DNA from: CAZSAT01 sp964604675
GTDB taxonomy: Bacteria > Myxococcota_A > UBA796 > CAJQPC01
Assembly (NCBI GenBank): GCA_964604675.1
Contig: CAZSAT010000040.1
Location: 1 to 55,654, forward strand
DNA length: 55,654 bases
Reading direction: 5' to 3'
Shown piece by piece: positions 42,782 to 51,262 of this stretch. Made by a program: the position numbers and the translations under genes. Position 1 is the first letter of the stretch. Every line of letters begins with the position of its first letter. The notes under the pieces are model-generated. The model did not search any database. It saw only the letters and a list, made by a program, of their open reading frames with translations, and was not told where the DNA came from.

Positions 42782-43477
42782 TCAGCCTCCCGTGCCGTTC
42801 ATCTGTTGGTCGAGCTCGTCGCTCGTCTGCATGGCCTTCTGGTAGGCCTCGAAAAAACGTGTCGCCTCGATGAGCTCCACCATCTGCTCGACCACGTTCA
42901 CGTTGGACCCCTCGAGCGCCCCCTGGACCACGCGCGGTTGGTCGACCTCGTCCATGGATCCCCCGGTCCACTGCCCCTCGCCGACGCTCGTCGCGCCCAC
43001 GCCGGACACCACGCGGAGCGCGTCGAGCTCGCCGCTGTCGGAGCCGAAGATCCGGCCGTCCTCGGCCACGCTGAAGGTCTCGCCAACCGGGATCTCCACC
43101 CGTCCACCGGTCCCCATCAGGTAGCCGCCCGCCGTCGTGCGGAGGTGCCCTTCCTGGTCGCGCGCGAACGCGCCGTCGCGGGTCAGGCTGAGCTCGCCCT
43201 CCTGCTCGACCACGAAGAAGCCGTCGCCTTCGAGCGCGAGGTGGTTGGGATCCTCGTCACGCTTCAGGGCGCCTGGGCGCATGTCGTGGCCGCCGTCGGT
43301 CGGCGTGGCGTAGAGCTCCGCGTACAGGCCCTCGCTCGGCCCGTCGAGCTCGAACACCATCTTCTTGGCCTTGAAGCCGGTGGTGTCGGCGTTGGCCAGG
43401 TTGTGCGAGATCAGCTCCAGCTGCTGCCAGGAGCTCGAGGCACCGGAGAGGCTCGCGTAGAGATCGCTGGAGCTCAC
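42782..43477 (-). CDS. flgF: Flagellar proximal rod protein FlgF
   Basis: 231 residues from GTG 43477 (GAGGAGG upstream overlapping the end of fliA). Opens SSSDLYASLSGASSSWQQLE and LISHNLANADTTGFKAKKMV; closes VQGALEGSNVNVVEQMVELI then EATRFFEAYQKAMQTSDELD. FlgF-type rod protein, shorter than FlgG and paired with it. Confidence 0.92.
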   Translation of the reverse strand: MSSSDLYASLSGASSSWQQLELISHNLANADTTGFKAKKMVFELDGPSEGLYAELYATPTDGGHDMRPGALKRDEDPNHLALEGDGFFVVEQEGELSLTRDGAFARDQEGHLRTTAGGYLMGTGGRVEIPVGETFSVAEDGRIFGSDSGELDALRVVSGVGATSVGEGQWTGGSMDEVDQPRVVQGALEGSNVNVVEQMVELIEATRFFEAYQKAMQTSDELDQQMNGTGG

Positions 43478-43487
43478 GGCATCCTCC

Positions 43488-44327
43488 TCAGAGCGCCACG
43501 TCGGCCGCGTCGACCACGTGGTCGATGGCCTTGCGGAGTCGCTTGCGGCCATCCGACAGGATCTGGGAGATACGCGACGGGGTCACCCCGTAGACCTCGG
43601 CGATCTCCGCCAGGCTCATGTCCTTGGCGTAGTACATCAACACGCAGTGGCGATGGCGCTCCGGAAGGCCCTCGATCGCCGAGCGGAGGTGGCTGCGCAC
43701 CTCCTGGGAGAGCAGCTGCCGGTCGGCCTCGTCGGCGGAGCCGGTGACCAGCACGTCCAGCAGGCTCCGGCGGTCGTCGCCGTCGTCGTCCGCCGGTGCG
43801 TCGATGCTGACGAGGTTCACCGGCTGCACCTTGTCCACGGCCTTCCAGTATTGGTCCAGGTCCATGTCGAGGTGCTCGGCGCACTCCTCGGGGGTGGCCT
43901 CGCGGCCGAGCTGACGCTTCAGCTCCTGCTGGGTGTGGGCGACGCGCTTGGCGAGCTGCCGACGGCGGCGGGTGAAGGTGTCGCCCTGGCGGAGGGCGTC
44001 GAGCATCGAGCCGCGGATGCGGTACTCGGCGAAGGTGGAGAACTGGATGCCGCGCTCGTCGTCGTAGCGGTCGAACGCTTCGAGCAGGCCGATGGCGCCA
44101 CACGACACCAGATCGTCGTACTGCATCGAGGCATCCGGCGGGAGGCGATCCGAGAGCCTGCGGGCGAGCAGCAGCACCTTGCGGTGATACATGTGGCACG
44201 CCTCGTCCCGGGTGAGTCCCTCGACCAGTCGCACGCCCGGCGAAGCGGGAACGTACGCGCTGACCTGCTGGTAGCTCTTGTAGTTGCGGAGCACGTCAGG
44301 CCCTCTTGGTTCGGCGTTCGGATTCAT
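43488..44327 (-). CDS. fliA: Flagellar sigma factor FliA (sigma-28/WhiG family)
   Basis: 279 residues. Region 2 ASMQYDDLVSCGAIGLLEAF and DDERGIQFSTFAEYRIRGSM with DALR; region 3 QLAKRVAHTQQELKRQLGRE; region 4 GLPERHRHCVLMYYAKDMSL then AEIAEVYGVTPSRISQILSD. These are FliA/WhiG hallmarks. It should read the TAAA/TCAA-CCGA(T/A) promoters seen through this cluster and be held by FlgM (36626). An own-type promoter lies just upstream, implying autoregulation. First gene of a fliA-flgF-flgG-flgA-flgH string. Confidence 0.96.
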   Translation of the reverse strand: MNPNAEPRGPDVLRNYKSYQQVSAYVPASPGVRLVEGLTRDEACHMYHRKVLLLARRLSDRLPPDASMQYDDLVSCGAIGLLEAFDRYDDERGIQFSTFAEYRIRGSMLDALRQGDTFTRRRRQLAKRVAHTQQELKRQLGREATPEECAEHLDMDLDQYWKAVDKVQPVNLVSIDAPADDDGDDRRSLLDVLVTGSADEADRQLLSQEVRSHLRSAIEGLPERHRHCVLMYYAKDMSLAEIAEVYGVTPSRISQILSDGRKRLRKAIDHVVDAADVAL

Positions 44328-44338
44328 TCGTCGTTCCC

Positions 44339-44365
44339 GCTTCGGTCGCGAGGACCGTTCATTGA
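44339..44365 (-). promoter_or_regulatory. Sigma-28-like promoter for fliA
   Basis: Minus strand: TCAATGAA, 11 nt, ACCGAAGC. Lies in the 45-bp gap between flhA and fliA; the -10 ends 11 nt before the fliA ATG. Same core as the flgB site (CCGAAGCGGGA). Confidence 0.55.
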
Positions 44366-44372
44366 GCGATTT

Positions 44373-46475
44373 CTAGCTGCGACGGCCGGGCTTGAGCGTC
44401 ACGGTGCCCACCTTCTCGAGGCGCACGGAGGGCACCAGCTCGGCCGGTGAGAGCACGGGCACCTGCGGCAGCACCTTCTCCAGGAAGCGCCGGAACGGTC
44501 CCCGTGCGAGGGGCGGGCAGAGCACCACGAGGTGATCGCTGTCTGCGTAGCCGTCGACCTTCCGGCGCAGGTTCTCCAGGAGCACGCGCGCTTGATCCGG
44601 CGCCAGCACGAGGCTCATCGCGCCGTCCTTGCCGCTCAGCCCGCGGGTGATGGCCTGCTCCACGTCGGGGCCGAGCCCCAGGTAGTGCAAGACCCCGTCG
44701 TCGTCGGTGAAGCGGTGGGAGATGTGTCGAGCCAGGCGCTGCCTCACGAACTCGGTGAGCACCTCGGCGTTCTGGGTCCGCGGCGCGTAGTCCGCGAGCG
44801 CCTCGAGCACGCTCTGCACGTCGCGGGTCGAGAGCCCCTCGCGCACCAGGTTCCGCATCACGCTCAGCACGGTCTGGCGGCTGAGCTGCTCCGGCACCAG
44901 GTCCTCGACCAGGCGCGGATGCACCTGCTGCACCCGCTCCAGGGTGGTGCACAGCTGGCTGATGTCGAACAGCTCGTGGGCGTGCCGATGCATCAGCTCG
45001 GTGAAGTGGGTCGTGATGACCGTGGGCACGTCGACCACGGTGTAGCCCTTCGACTGTGCGCGGATCATCTGGCTGTCGGGGATCCACACGGCGGGCAGGC
45101 CGAAGACCGGGTCGATGGTCTCGATGCCCTTGAGCTTGCCGGTGGCCGTGCCCGGGTTGATGGCGAGGTGCTTCCGGGCGTGCACGGTGCCCTTGCCCAC
45201 GACCTCGCCGCGCAGGAGCACCCTGTACTCGCCGGAGTCCTGGCGCATGTCGTCGCGCAGGTGCACCTGGGGCAGGACCACGCCCAGGTCCTCGGCGAAC
45301 TGGTTCCGCACGCGCTGGATGCGCTCGATGAGCTCGCCGCCCTTCCGCGCGTCCATCAGGTACACCAGGTCGACGCCGGCCACCACCGAGAGCGGCTGGA
45401 CCGCGAGCAGGTCCTCCGGGCGCACCGCACGCCGCGCCTTGGGCTCGGCTTCGGTCGCCGCCTTCTTCTTCTCCGCCTCCTCCGGACGTCGGAGGACCTG
45501 CAAGGCCCCGTAGCCAGCGCCGGCACCGAGCACGATGAAGGGCACCCGCAGACCGGGCACGGCCGCGAAGCAGAACAAGGCCGCCGCCAGCATCGCCAGC
45601 ACCTTGGGGTTGCCGAGCAGCTGGTCGCCGAACTGTCCCTCGAGCGTGTCGCCGTGCTCGTCCGGCACGCGGGTCACCAGCATGCCGGCGGCGGCGCTGA
45701 TGACGAGGGCGGGGATCTGGCCGACCAGGCCATCGCCGATGGTGAGGATGGTGTAGTTGGACGCCGCGACCGACAGGCTCAGGTCCTGCTGCACCACGCC
45801 GATGAACACGCCGCCGACGATGTTGACGAGCACGATCACGATGCCGGCGATCGCGTCGCCACGGATGAACTTTGACGCACCGTCCATCGAGCCGAAGAAG
45901 TCGGCCTCGCGAGCGATCTCCGAGCGGCGGGCGCGGGCGGTCTTCTCGTCGATGTGGCCGGCGTTGAGCTCGGCGTCGATCGCCATCTGCTTGCCGGGCA
46001 TCGCATCGAGGGTGAAGCGCGCGGACACCTCGGCGACCCGACCGGCACCCTTGGTGATCACGATGAAGTTGATCAACACCAGGATGGAGAACACCACCAG
46101 ACCGACGGCGTAGTTGCCGCCGACCACCATCTGGCCGAAGACCTCGATGATCCGTCCGGCCGCGCCGACACCCTCCTGGCCCGAGAGCAGGATGCGACGG
46201 GTCGACGCCACGTTGAGCGCCAGGCGGAACATCGTGGTGACGAGCAGCAAGGTGGGGAAGACGCTGAAGTCCAGGGGCTTCCGGATGTAGAGCGTGACCA
46301 GCAGGATCAAGAGCGCGATGCTCCAGCTCGTGGCGAGCAGCATGTCGAGCGCGAGCGCCGGCATGGGCACGATCATGATCGCGAGCAGCCCCATCACACC
46401 GCCGGCCAGGGCCAGCTCGCCCTGGGTGCCGAAGACCTCGGTCAGTCCCTGTTGCTTCTTCTGGGCGGTGGCCAA
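44373..46475 (-). CDS. flhA: Flagellar export gate protein FlhA
   Basis: 700 residues from TTG 46475, which has AAGGAG 5 nt upstream; an ATG at 46499 lies inside the predicted -10 and would add eight residues. Eight N-terminal membrane helices (GVMGLLAIMIVPMPALALDM; STRRILLSGQEG region) and the FHIPEP-type segment SARFTLDAMPGKQMAIDAEL then NAGHIDEKTARARR. The cytoplasmic half has VYLMDARKGGELIERIQRVR and the C-terminal LVLAPDQARVLLENLRRKVD. FlhA is the export-gate subunit that docks chaperone-substrate complexes. FlhB and fliPQR are not in the window. Confidence 0.96.
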   Translation of the reverse strand: MATAQKKQQGLTEVFGTQGELALAGGVMGLLAIMIVPMPALALDMLLATSWSIALLILLVTLYIRKPLDFSVFPTLLLVTTMFRLALNVASTRRILLSGQEGVGAAGRIIEVFGQMVVGGNYAVGLVVFSILVLINFIVITKGAGRVAEVSARFTLDAMPGKQMAIDAELNAGHIDEKTARARRSEIAREADFFGSMDGASKFIRGDAIAGIVIVLVNIVGGVFIGVVQQDLSLSVAASNYTILTIGDGLVGQIPALVISAAAGMLVTRVPDEHGDTLEGQFGDQLLGNPKVLAMLAAALFCFAAVPGLRVPFIVLGAGAGYGALQVLRRPEEAEKKKAATEAEPKARRAVRPEDLLAVQPLSVVAGVDLVYLMDARKGGELIERIQRVRNQFAEDLGVVLPQVHLRDDMRQDSGEYRVLLRGEVVGKGTVHARKHLAINPGTATGKLKGIETIDPVFGLPAVWIPDSQMIRAQSKGYTVVDVPTVITTHFTELMHRHAHELFDISQLCTTLERVQQVHPRLVEDLVPEQLSRQTVLSVMRNLVREGLSTRDVQSVLEALADYAPRTQNAEVLTEFVRQRLARHISHRFTDDDGVLHYLGLGPDVEQAITRGLSGKDGAMSLVLAPDQARVLLENLRRKVDGYADSDHLVVLCPPLARGPFRRFLEKVLPQVPVLSPAELVPSVRLEKVGTVTLKPGRRS

Positions 46476-46495
46476 CGGAGCTCCTTGGAACCCCG

Positions 46496-46522
46496 CCATC
46501 GGTCACTTGCCCATCCACTTGA
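46496..46522 (-). promoter_or_regulatory. Sigma-28-like promoter for flhA
   Basis: Minus strand: TCAAGTGG, 11 nt, ACCGATGG. Nearly identical to the fliF site. The transcript would begin ~46489, leaving a short leader with AAGGAG before TTG 46475. Confidence 0.65.
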
Positions 46523-46537
46523 GGGCCCGCTGCACGC

Positions 46538-46565
46538 TCAACGCAATCGCTGCGTGATCCGAAGG
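46538..46565 (+). promoter_or_regulatory. Sigma-28-like promoter for the HDOD-GGDEF gene
   Basis: Plus strand: TCAACGCA, 12 nt, TCCGAAGG (spacing one longer than at most sites). Divergent from the flhA promoter with 15 bp between the -35 elements. ATG 46598 is 32 nt past the -10, with AGAGGG before it. Confidence 0.5.
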
Positions 46566-46597
46566 GGTCCAGGTCCCTTCTCCCGCAAGAGGGCTCC

Positions 46598-48073
46598 ATG
46601 CTCGCTCCCCCCTCCGACTCCCACTTGCAGATCATCGCGGCCGTCGGTGATCCCGACGCCTCGGTGCAGCAGTCCATCCAGCTGATCCGGGACGTCCCGG
46701 GGCTGGGCGAGCGCATCCTCGACTGCGTCAACAGCCCCTTCTTCGGGGTGGGGCGCGAGGTGAAGGAGACCAACCGCGCGGCCCTGCTGCTCGGCAGCGA
46801 CGGCGTGGCGTGGATGGCCGTGCTGCACGCGATGATCGACGCCGAGCCCCACATTCCCCTGGGCGAGCGCGAGCGCGCTGAGCTCTGGGAGGACTGCGTG
46901 AGGCGCGGTGGCATCGCGATGAAGCTCGCTGAGCGGTACCAGGGCCTGGCCCAGGACCTGGCGTTCATCACCGGCTTCGCGCTGGAGTTCGGCCGGGCCT
47001 CGATCGTGGCCGGCAAGCCGGAGCTGGCGCTCTTCATGGGCGACGTGCGCCGCATGCCGCGCCAGGACCGGCTGGACCGCGAAGAAGAGCTCTTCGGCAT
47101 CACCCACGACAAGGCCTTCGTGCAGCTCGCCGAGATCTGGGGGCTGCCCAAGAAGCTCGTGCAGATCGTGGGGGCGCACCACCGCAGCGATCGCATCGAG
47201 GACCGGGAGATCGCGGCCTACGTGCACCTGGCGGCGCTCGCCGACCTCTGCGCGGAACCCTTCACCGCCGACGAGCCGATGGTCGTGCTCCAGCACGCTG
47301 CCGAGATCGTCAGCGCCCAGCTCACGTGGGACAAGGCCAGCTTCCAGACCTTCCTCAAGTCGGTTCCGGGCCTCGTCGAGCGGCTCGCGAAGGTCTTGAA
47401 GCTCCACGTGCCCGAGCAGGAGCCCCTCGCCAGCGTCATGCGTCGCGGCAACACCTGCCGCGACCCGCGGGAGATGGACGGCGACGAGCTGATCGAGGAG
47501 ATCCACGGCCTCCGTGGCATGAAGCAACGGCAACAGCAGCAGATCGAGGAGCTCCGGGCCCAGGTCGCCCTGCTGACCAACCGCGACCGCCTGACGGAGC
47601 TGCCGACCCGGGTTCGCTACCTCGAGCAGCTGCAGAAGGAGGTCGAGCGCGCACGCCGCAGCGACAGCCCGCTCGCGGTGCTGGTGCTGGACCTGGACCG
47701 CTTCACGGACCTGAACGCCCGCTACGGCCAGGCGGCCGGCGACGCGGCGCTGCGCAAGGTCGCCAAGATCCTGCGCCGGGTGGTGCGCGAGCAGGACTTC
47801 CTCGCCCGCACCGGTGGGGACGAGTTCACGGTCATCCTGCCCAACACCCCGCAGAACGGCGGCCGAGTGCTCGGCGAGCGCATCCGTGCCGCGGTGGAAG
47901 GCATGAAGATCGACCACGACGATCGGCGCATCCTGCTCAGCGGCAGCGTGATCGGCTCGAGCCTCTCCGACCTGCCCGAGGACGCGACCTGGGAGGCCTT
48001 CCACGCCCACGCGACCAAGGGCGCCTTCAGCTTCCGGGGGCGGAGCGGCAACCGGTCGAGCTGGGCTGCCTGA
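46598..48073 (+). CDS. HDOD-GGDEF diguanylate cyclase
   Basis: 491 residues. Residues ~5-230 are an HDOD domain (SVQQSIQLIRDVPGLGERIL; WGLPKKLVQIVGAHHRSD). A coiled-coil linker (IHGLRGMKQRQQQQIEELRA) leads to a GGDEF domain with GGDEF at ~406 and the product-inhibition RxxD (REQD) five residues before it, so an active, feedback-inhibited diguanylate cyclase is predicted. Substrate GTP, product c-di-GMP, cytoplasmic. Divergent from flhA and carrying a FliA-type promoter, it may tie c-di-GMP to flagellar gene expression; a PilZ-like gene is in the cluster. No EAL or HD-GYP domain. Confidence 0.93.
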   Translation: MLAPPSDSHLQIIAAVGDPDASVQQSIQLIRDVPGLGERILDCVNSPFFGVGREVKETNRAALLLGSDGVAWMAVLHAMIDAEPHIPLGERERAELWEDCVRRGGIAMKLAERYQGLAQDLAFITGFALEFGRASIVAGKPELALFMGDVRRMPRQDRLDREEELFGITHDKAFVQLAEIWGLPKKLVQIVGAHHRSDRIEDREIAAYVHLAALADLCAEPFTADEPMVVLQHAAEIVSAQLTWDKASFQTFLKSVPGLVERLAKVLKLHVPEQEPLASVMRRGNTCRDPREMDGDELIEEIHGLRGMKQRQQQQIEELRAQVALLTNRDRLTELPTRVRYLEQLQKEVERARRSDSPLAVLVLDLDRFTDLNARYGQAAGDAALRKVAKILRRVVREQDFLARTGGDEFTVILPNTPQNGGRVLGERIRAAVEGMKIDHDDRRILLSGSVIGSSLSDLPEDATWEAFHAHATKGAFSFRGRSGNRSSWAA

Positions 48074-48107
48074 CGTACGGGCTGCGCTCCACGCGCAGCC
48101 CGCACGT
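48073..48107. terminator. Hairpin after the HDOD-GGDEF gene
   Basis: GGGCTGCGC, loop TCCAC, GCGCAGCCC, with flanking ACGT arms that also pair. Starts at the stop codon. A 9-bp perfect GC stem without a T-run; likely transcription end for the gene to its left. Confidence 0.5.
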
Positions 48108-48162
48108 CCCCGCCTCTCTGGCCCTTCTCCGGGCGTTCGGCGGGGCGGTCTCTCCTCTGAAA

Positions 48163-48184
48163 GGGGGCCCCCCAGTGGGCCCCC
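48163..48184. terminator. Hairpin in convergent intergenic region
   Basis: GGGGGCCC, loop CCCAGT, GGGCCCCC: an 8-bp perfect stem, preceded by GAAA and followed by TCTC. Between the HDOD-GGDEF gene and the convergent MopE-repeat gene; probably a bidirectional terminator. Confidence 0.5.
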
Positions 48185-48188
48185 TCTC

Positions 48189-48207
48189 GCGTGCCCGATG
48201 GGCACGC
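48189..48207. terminator. Hairpin in convergent intergenic region
   Basis: GCGTGCCC, loop GAT, GGGCACGC: an 8-bp perfect stem 4 bp from the previous one. Third of three consecutive perfect hairpins in 135 bp. No gene is seen between 48074 and 48324. Confidence 0.45.
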
Positions 48208-48236
48208 TGAACCCCCACCGTCGGGGCTGCTGGTCG

Positions 48237-48290
48237 ACCTCGAGTCTCGAGTACCGACCTCGAGCCCGAGTGCTGACGTCGACTCCGAGC
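48237..48290. repeat. Short CTCGAG-type repeat tract
   Basis: Degenerate copies of the 7-bp unit found at 56-171 (CTCGAGT, CTCGAGTACCGA, CCTCGAGCCCGAGT). Here about four to six units, in the gap past the 3' end of the minus-strand MopE-repeat gene, as at the window's left end. Confidence 0.65.
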
Positions 48291-48324
48291 AACCCCGGTG
48301 CGCAGGCGACCCTGCGGAGGCCTC

Positions 48325-51066
48325 TCAGAGGCCGAGGCCGACCACCACGTACACGGCACCGGCGCTGCCGCCCGCCGTGCCTTCGAGGTACGCGCCCACC
48401 GCCACGTCGCCGTAGCCGTTGCCCTCGATGTCACCGACCCCCGCGACCGAGTAGCCCGCGTTGTCGCCGGCCGAGCCGAGCATCACGCTGTCAGCGTCGG
48501 CGAGCGAGGACGTGCCGCTGACGGGGCCCAGGAGCAGGTAGGCGGCGCCGGCGTCGGTGCCGCCGGCGTCGTTGGCGCGTGCACCGACCAGGAGCTCGTC
48601 GTCGTCATCCTCGTCGGCGTCGATGCCCCCGCCGAGGGCCGTGCCGGCCGCATCGCTCGCCGACTCTCCCGTGAGCTTGGCCGTGGCCCCGCTCAGCGAC
48701 CCGCCCGCCGTGGCCGGGCCCGCGAGCACGTACGCGGCACCCGCGAAGCTGCCGCCCGTGCTCTCCCCGTAGGCACCCACCGCCGCGTCCGCGAGGCCGT
48801 CGCCGTCGAGATCGCCGGGCGCGCCCACCGCGATGCCCGCGAAGTCGTTGCTGCTCTCCCCCGTCCACGCCACCGCGTCCGCATCGAGGTCCAGGTCCGA
48901 CGTGACCGGGCCCTGCACCACGTAGGCGACCCCCGCGTAGCTGCCGCCGCTCGAGTCGAGGTAGGCGCCGATGGCCAGGTCATCGATGCCGTCGCCGTCG
49001 ATGTCACCCAGCACGGCGAGCGAGTACCCGCTCTCGGATCCACCGGAGAGCGCCCAGCCCTCCGACAGGGCGCCACCGGTCACCGGGCCCGAGAGCAAAT
49101 ACACGGCGTCGTCGCCGGGAGCGCCCACCACCACGTCGCCGTAGCCGTCGCCCGTGAGCTCGCCGAGCCCCACGGCGTTGCCGGCCGACGCGTTCTCGCT
49201 GTCGCCGTAGAGCAGGGTCGCGTCACCGAGCGCAGAGTCCGCCGTGGCCGGACCCAGGACCAGGTAAGCTCCGCCACCCGAGCTCGCGCCGTCGTCCACA
49301 CCGGTGGCGCCGATCAACAGGTCGACCCAGCCGTCGCCGTCGACGTCGGTGCCGCCCGTCACCGATCGCCCCGCGTAGTCGTCCTGGTCGGTGCCCACCA
49401 GGCTGACGCCTTCGTCCACGCTCTGGTCCACGTCCGCGCCGAAGACCACGAAGGCCGCCCCCGTGGCGGAGGCGCTCCCGTTGTAGCCGTACGCGCCGAC
49501 CACGAGCTCGTCGCCACCGTCTCCATCGTGGTCCCCGGCCCCGGCGACCGACCACCCCGCGAAGTCACCCCCGGCCGTGCCCAGCAACATCGCGTCGGCC
49601 TCGCTGGCCAGGTCGAGCTCGGCGGGCAGCTCGCAGCCCGTCGCGGTGCCGTCGCAGTCGTTGTCCAGGCGATCGCCACAGACCTCGTCGGCGTCGGGGC
49701 TCACCGCGCTCGTCGTGTCGTCGCAGTCGGCGTAGCCGTAGGCGTCCGACCCGTGGCCGTCACCGTCGGCGTCGTAGTCGTCCGCGCCGTCGCAGTCGCT
49801 GTCGAAGCCGTCGTACCAGATCTCTTCGGCCCCCGGGTTCACCGCCGCGTCGGTGTCGTCGCAGTCGTCGAAGCCGTGGTCCTGGCTGTCGTAGCCGTCG
49901 CCATCCGCGTCGTAGTCGCTGCCGAGATCGCAGTCGGCGTCCACCCCGTCGTACCAGGTCTCCGTGGCACCCGGTCCGACCGCTGCATCGGCGTCGTCGC
50001 AGTCCTCGCCGCCGAAGGCCGAGCTCTCCTCCCCGTCGCCGTCGGCGTCGTAGTCGCTCGCGCCGTCGCAGTCCTGATCGACCCCGTCGTACCAGAGCTC
50101 GGTGGCCGCCGGACTCACGGCGGCGTCGGAGTCGTCGCAGTCCTCGCCGCCGAAGAGGTCGTAGTCGTAGCCGTCGCCGTCGGCGTCGGCGTCGCTGCCG
50201 CCGTCGCAGTCGCCATCGAGCCCGTCGTACCAGAGCTCCACCCCGCCTGGGTAGGCCGCGGCGGCGTCGTCGTCGCAGTCGTCGGCGTTGTCGACGAAGC
50301 CGTCGGGCTGGTCACAAGCCACCGAGGTCCGCTTGGCGTCGCCATAGCCATCGCCGTCCTCGTCCCGGTACCAGGTGTCAGCATCGACCGCGTCGTCCTC
50401 GTCTTCGGCGAAGTCGCAGTCGTTGTCGATGCCGTCGCAGTACTCGTCGGCCTCCGGGTGGACGTCGCTGTCGAGGTCGTCGCAGTCCCCCGACACCTCC
50501 GAGTAGTCGCCGGGCGGCTCCGCGCAGCCCTCGATCTGCCCGAAGTCCACGCCGAAGCCGTCGCTGTCGGAGTCCGGGTACCAGACCGTGAGCTCGACGT
50601 CCTCGTCCACGAGGCCGTCGCAGTCGTCGTCGTCGTCGTTGCAGGACTCCTCCACCCCCGGTGAGAAGCTCGCGTCCCCGTCGTTGCAGTCGCCGGACTC
50701 CGCCACGTACCCCTCGGGCTCCTCGCAGTCCTCGGTGGTGGAGCTGCCGCCGTAGCCGTCGCCGTCGGCGTCCTCGAACCAGATGGCGTCCGGCGTGGCG
50801 TTCGCGTCGTCGTCGTCGCAGTCCTCGTTGTTCGTGACGTAGCCCTCGACCGAGGACTCGCAGGACTCGATCGCGTCGGCCTCGTCGCGGCTGCCGTAGC
50901 CGTCCCCGTCAGCGTCGGCGTAGAACACGAGGGGGTCGTACACGTACGGATCGCTGTCGTCGCAGTCCTCGGGCCACGCCACCCCGTCCCCGTCGGGGTC
51001 GAAGCGGTCGTTGAGCGTCGGATCGTCGATCCAGACGCATGCGAGCAGGGCGACCAAGCCAGGCAC
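48325..51066 (-). CDS. MopE-repeat and FG-GAP lipoprotein
   Basis: 913 residues, GTG 51066, with a lipobox VPGLVALLAC. Residues ~20-470 are about a dozen repeats of Asp/Gly/Cys-rich units (for example DADGDGYG, EDCDDSD, EEYCDGIDNDCDG), the MopE/myxobacterial metal-binding type, related to thrombospondin type 3 Ca repeats. Residues ~480-913 hold FG-GAP beta-propeller repeats (VAGAGDHDGDGGDELVVGAY; GDIDGDGIDDLAIGAYLDSS). Expected on the cell surface and Ca-dependent. The start lies 2 bp from a MITE-like element, so its promoter was either inside the element or upstream of the kinase genes. Strongly acidic. Confidence 0.85.
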   Translation of the reverse strand: MPGLVALLACVWIDDPTLNDRFDPDGDGVAWPEDCDDSDPYVYDPLVFYADADGDGYGSRDEADAIESCESSVEGYVTNNEDCDDDDANATPDAIWFEDADGDGYGGSSTTEDCEEPEGYVAESGDCNDGDASFSPGVEESCNDDDDDCDGLVDEDVELTVWYPDSDSDGFGVDFGQIEGCAEPPGDYSEVSGDCDDLDSDVHPEADEYCDGIDNDCDFAEDEDDAVDADTWYRDEDGDGYGDAKRTSVACDQPDGFVDNADDCDDDAAAAYPGGVELWYDGLDGDCDGGSDADADGDGYDYDLFGGEDCDDSDAAVSPAATELWYDGVDQDCDGASDYDADGDGEESSAFGGEDCDDADAAVGPGATETWYDGVDADCDLGSDYDADGDGYDSQDHGFDDCDDTDAAVNPGAEEIWYDGFDSDCDGADDYDADGDGHGSDAYGYADCDDTTSAVSPDADEVCGDRLDNDCDGTATGCELPAELDLASEADAMLLGTAGGDFAGWSVAGAGDHDGDGGDELVVGAYGYNGSASATGAAFVVFGADVDQSVDEGVSLVGTDQDDYAGRSVTGGTDVDGDGWVDLLIGATGVDDGASSGGGAYLVLGPATADSALGDATLLYGDSENASAGNAVGLGELTGDGYGDVVVGAPGDDAVYLLSGPVTGGALSEGWALSGGSESGYSLAVLGDIDGDGIDDLAIGAYLDSSGGSYAGVAYVVQGPVTSDLDLDADAVAWTGESSNDFAGIAVGAPGDLDGDGLADAAVGAYGESTGGSFAGAAYVLAGPATAGGSLSGATAKLTGESASDAAGTALGGGIDADEDDDDELLVGARANDAGGTDAGAAYLLLGPVSGTSSLADADSVMLGSAGDNAGYSVAGVGDIEGNGYGDVAVGAYLEGTAGGSAGAVYVVVGLGL

Positions 51067-51067
51067 C

Positions 51068-51262
51068 TAGCAGGCTGCTGAAGAAGTCGGACCGAGCATG
51101 CGCCGGCCAGTTTCGTCGTTGTTGTCGAGTCGGGCGGGTGCGGTAGGCAGACGCTCGACGGCGCCCACGAGGGCGCGTGCTGGAGCACGCAACCGAGGGG
51201 GGGCGGCGACAGCGGCGGAAGGGGCCAAGCAGGCGACGGGAGGCTTCTTCAACATCCTGCTA
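51068..51262. mobile_element. MITE-like element, 195 bp, with 21-bp imperfect inverted repeats
   Basis: Left end TAGCAGGCTGCTGAAGAAG and right end (reverse complement) TAGCAGGATGTTGAAGAAG match at all but three of 21 positions; a TA lies at each outer edge. The interior has no transposase frame. The resemblance to ends of IS630/IS1182-type elements is from memory and unverified. It sits exactly between the kinase gene's stop and the MopE-repeat gene's start; the kinase stop TAG (51260-51262) falls in the right terminal repeat. Confidence 0.7.
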
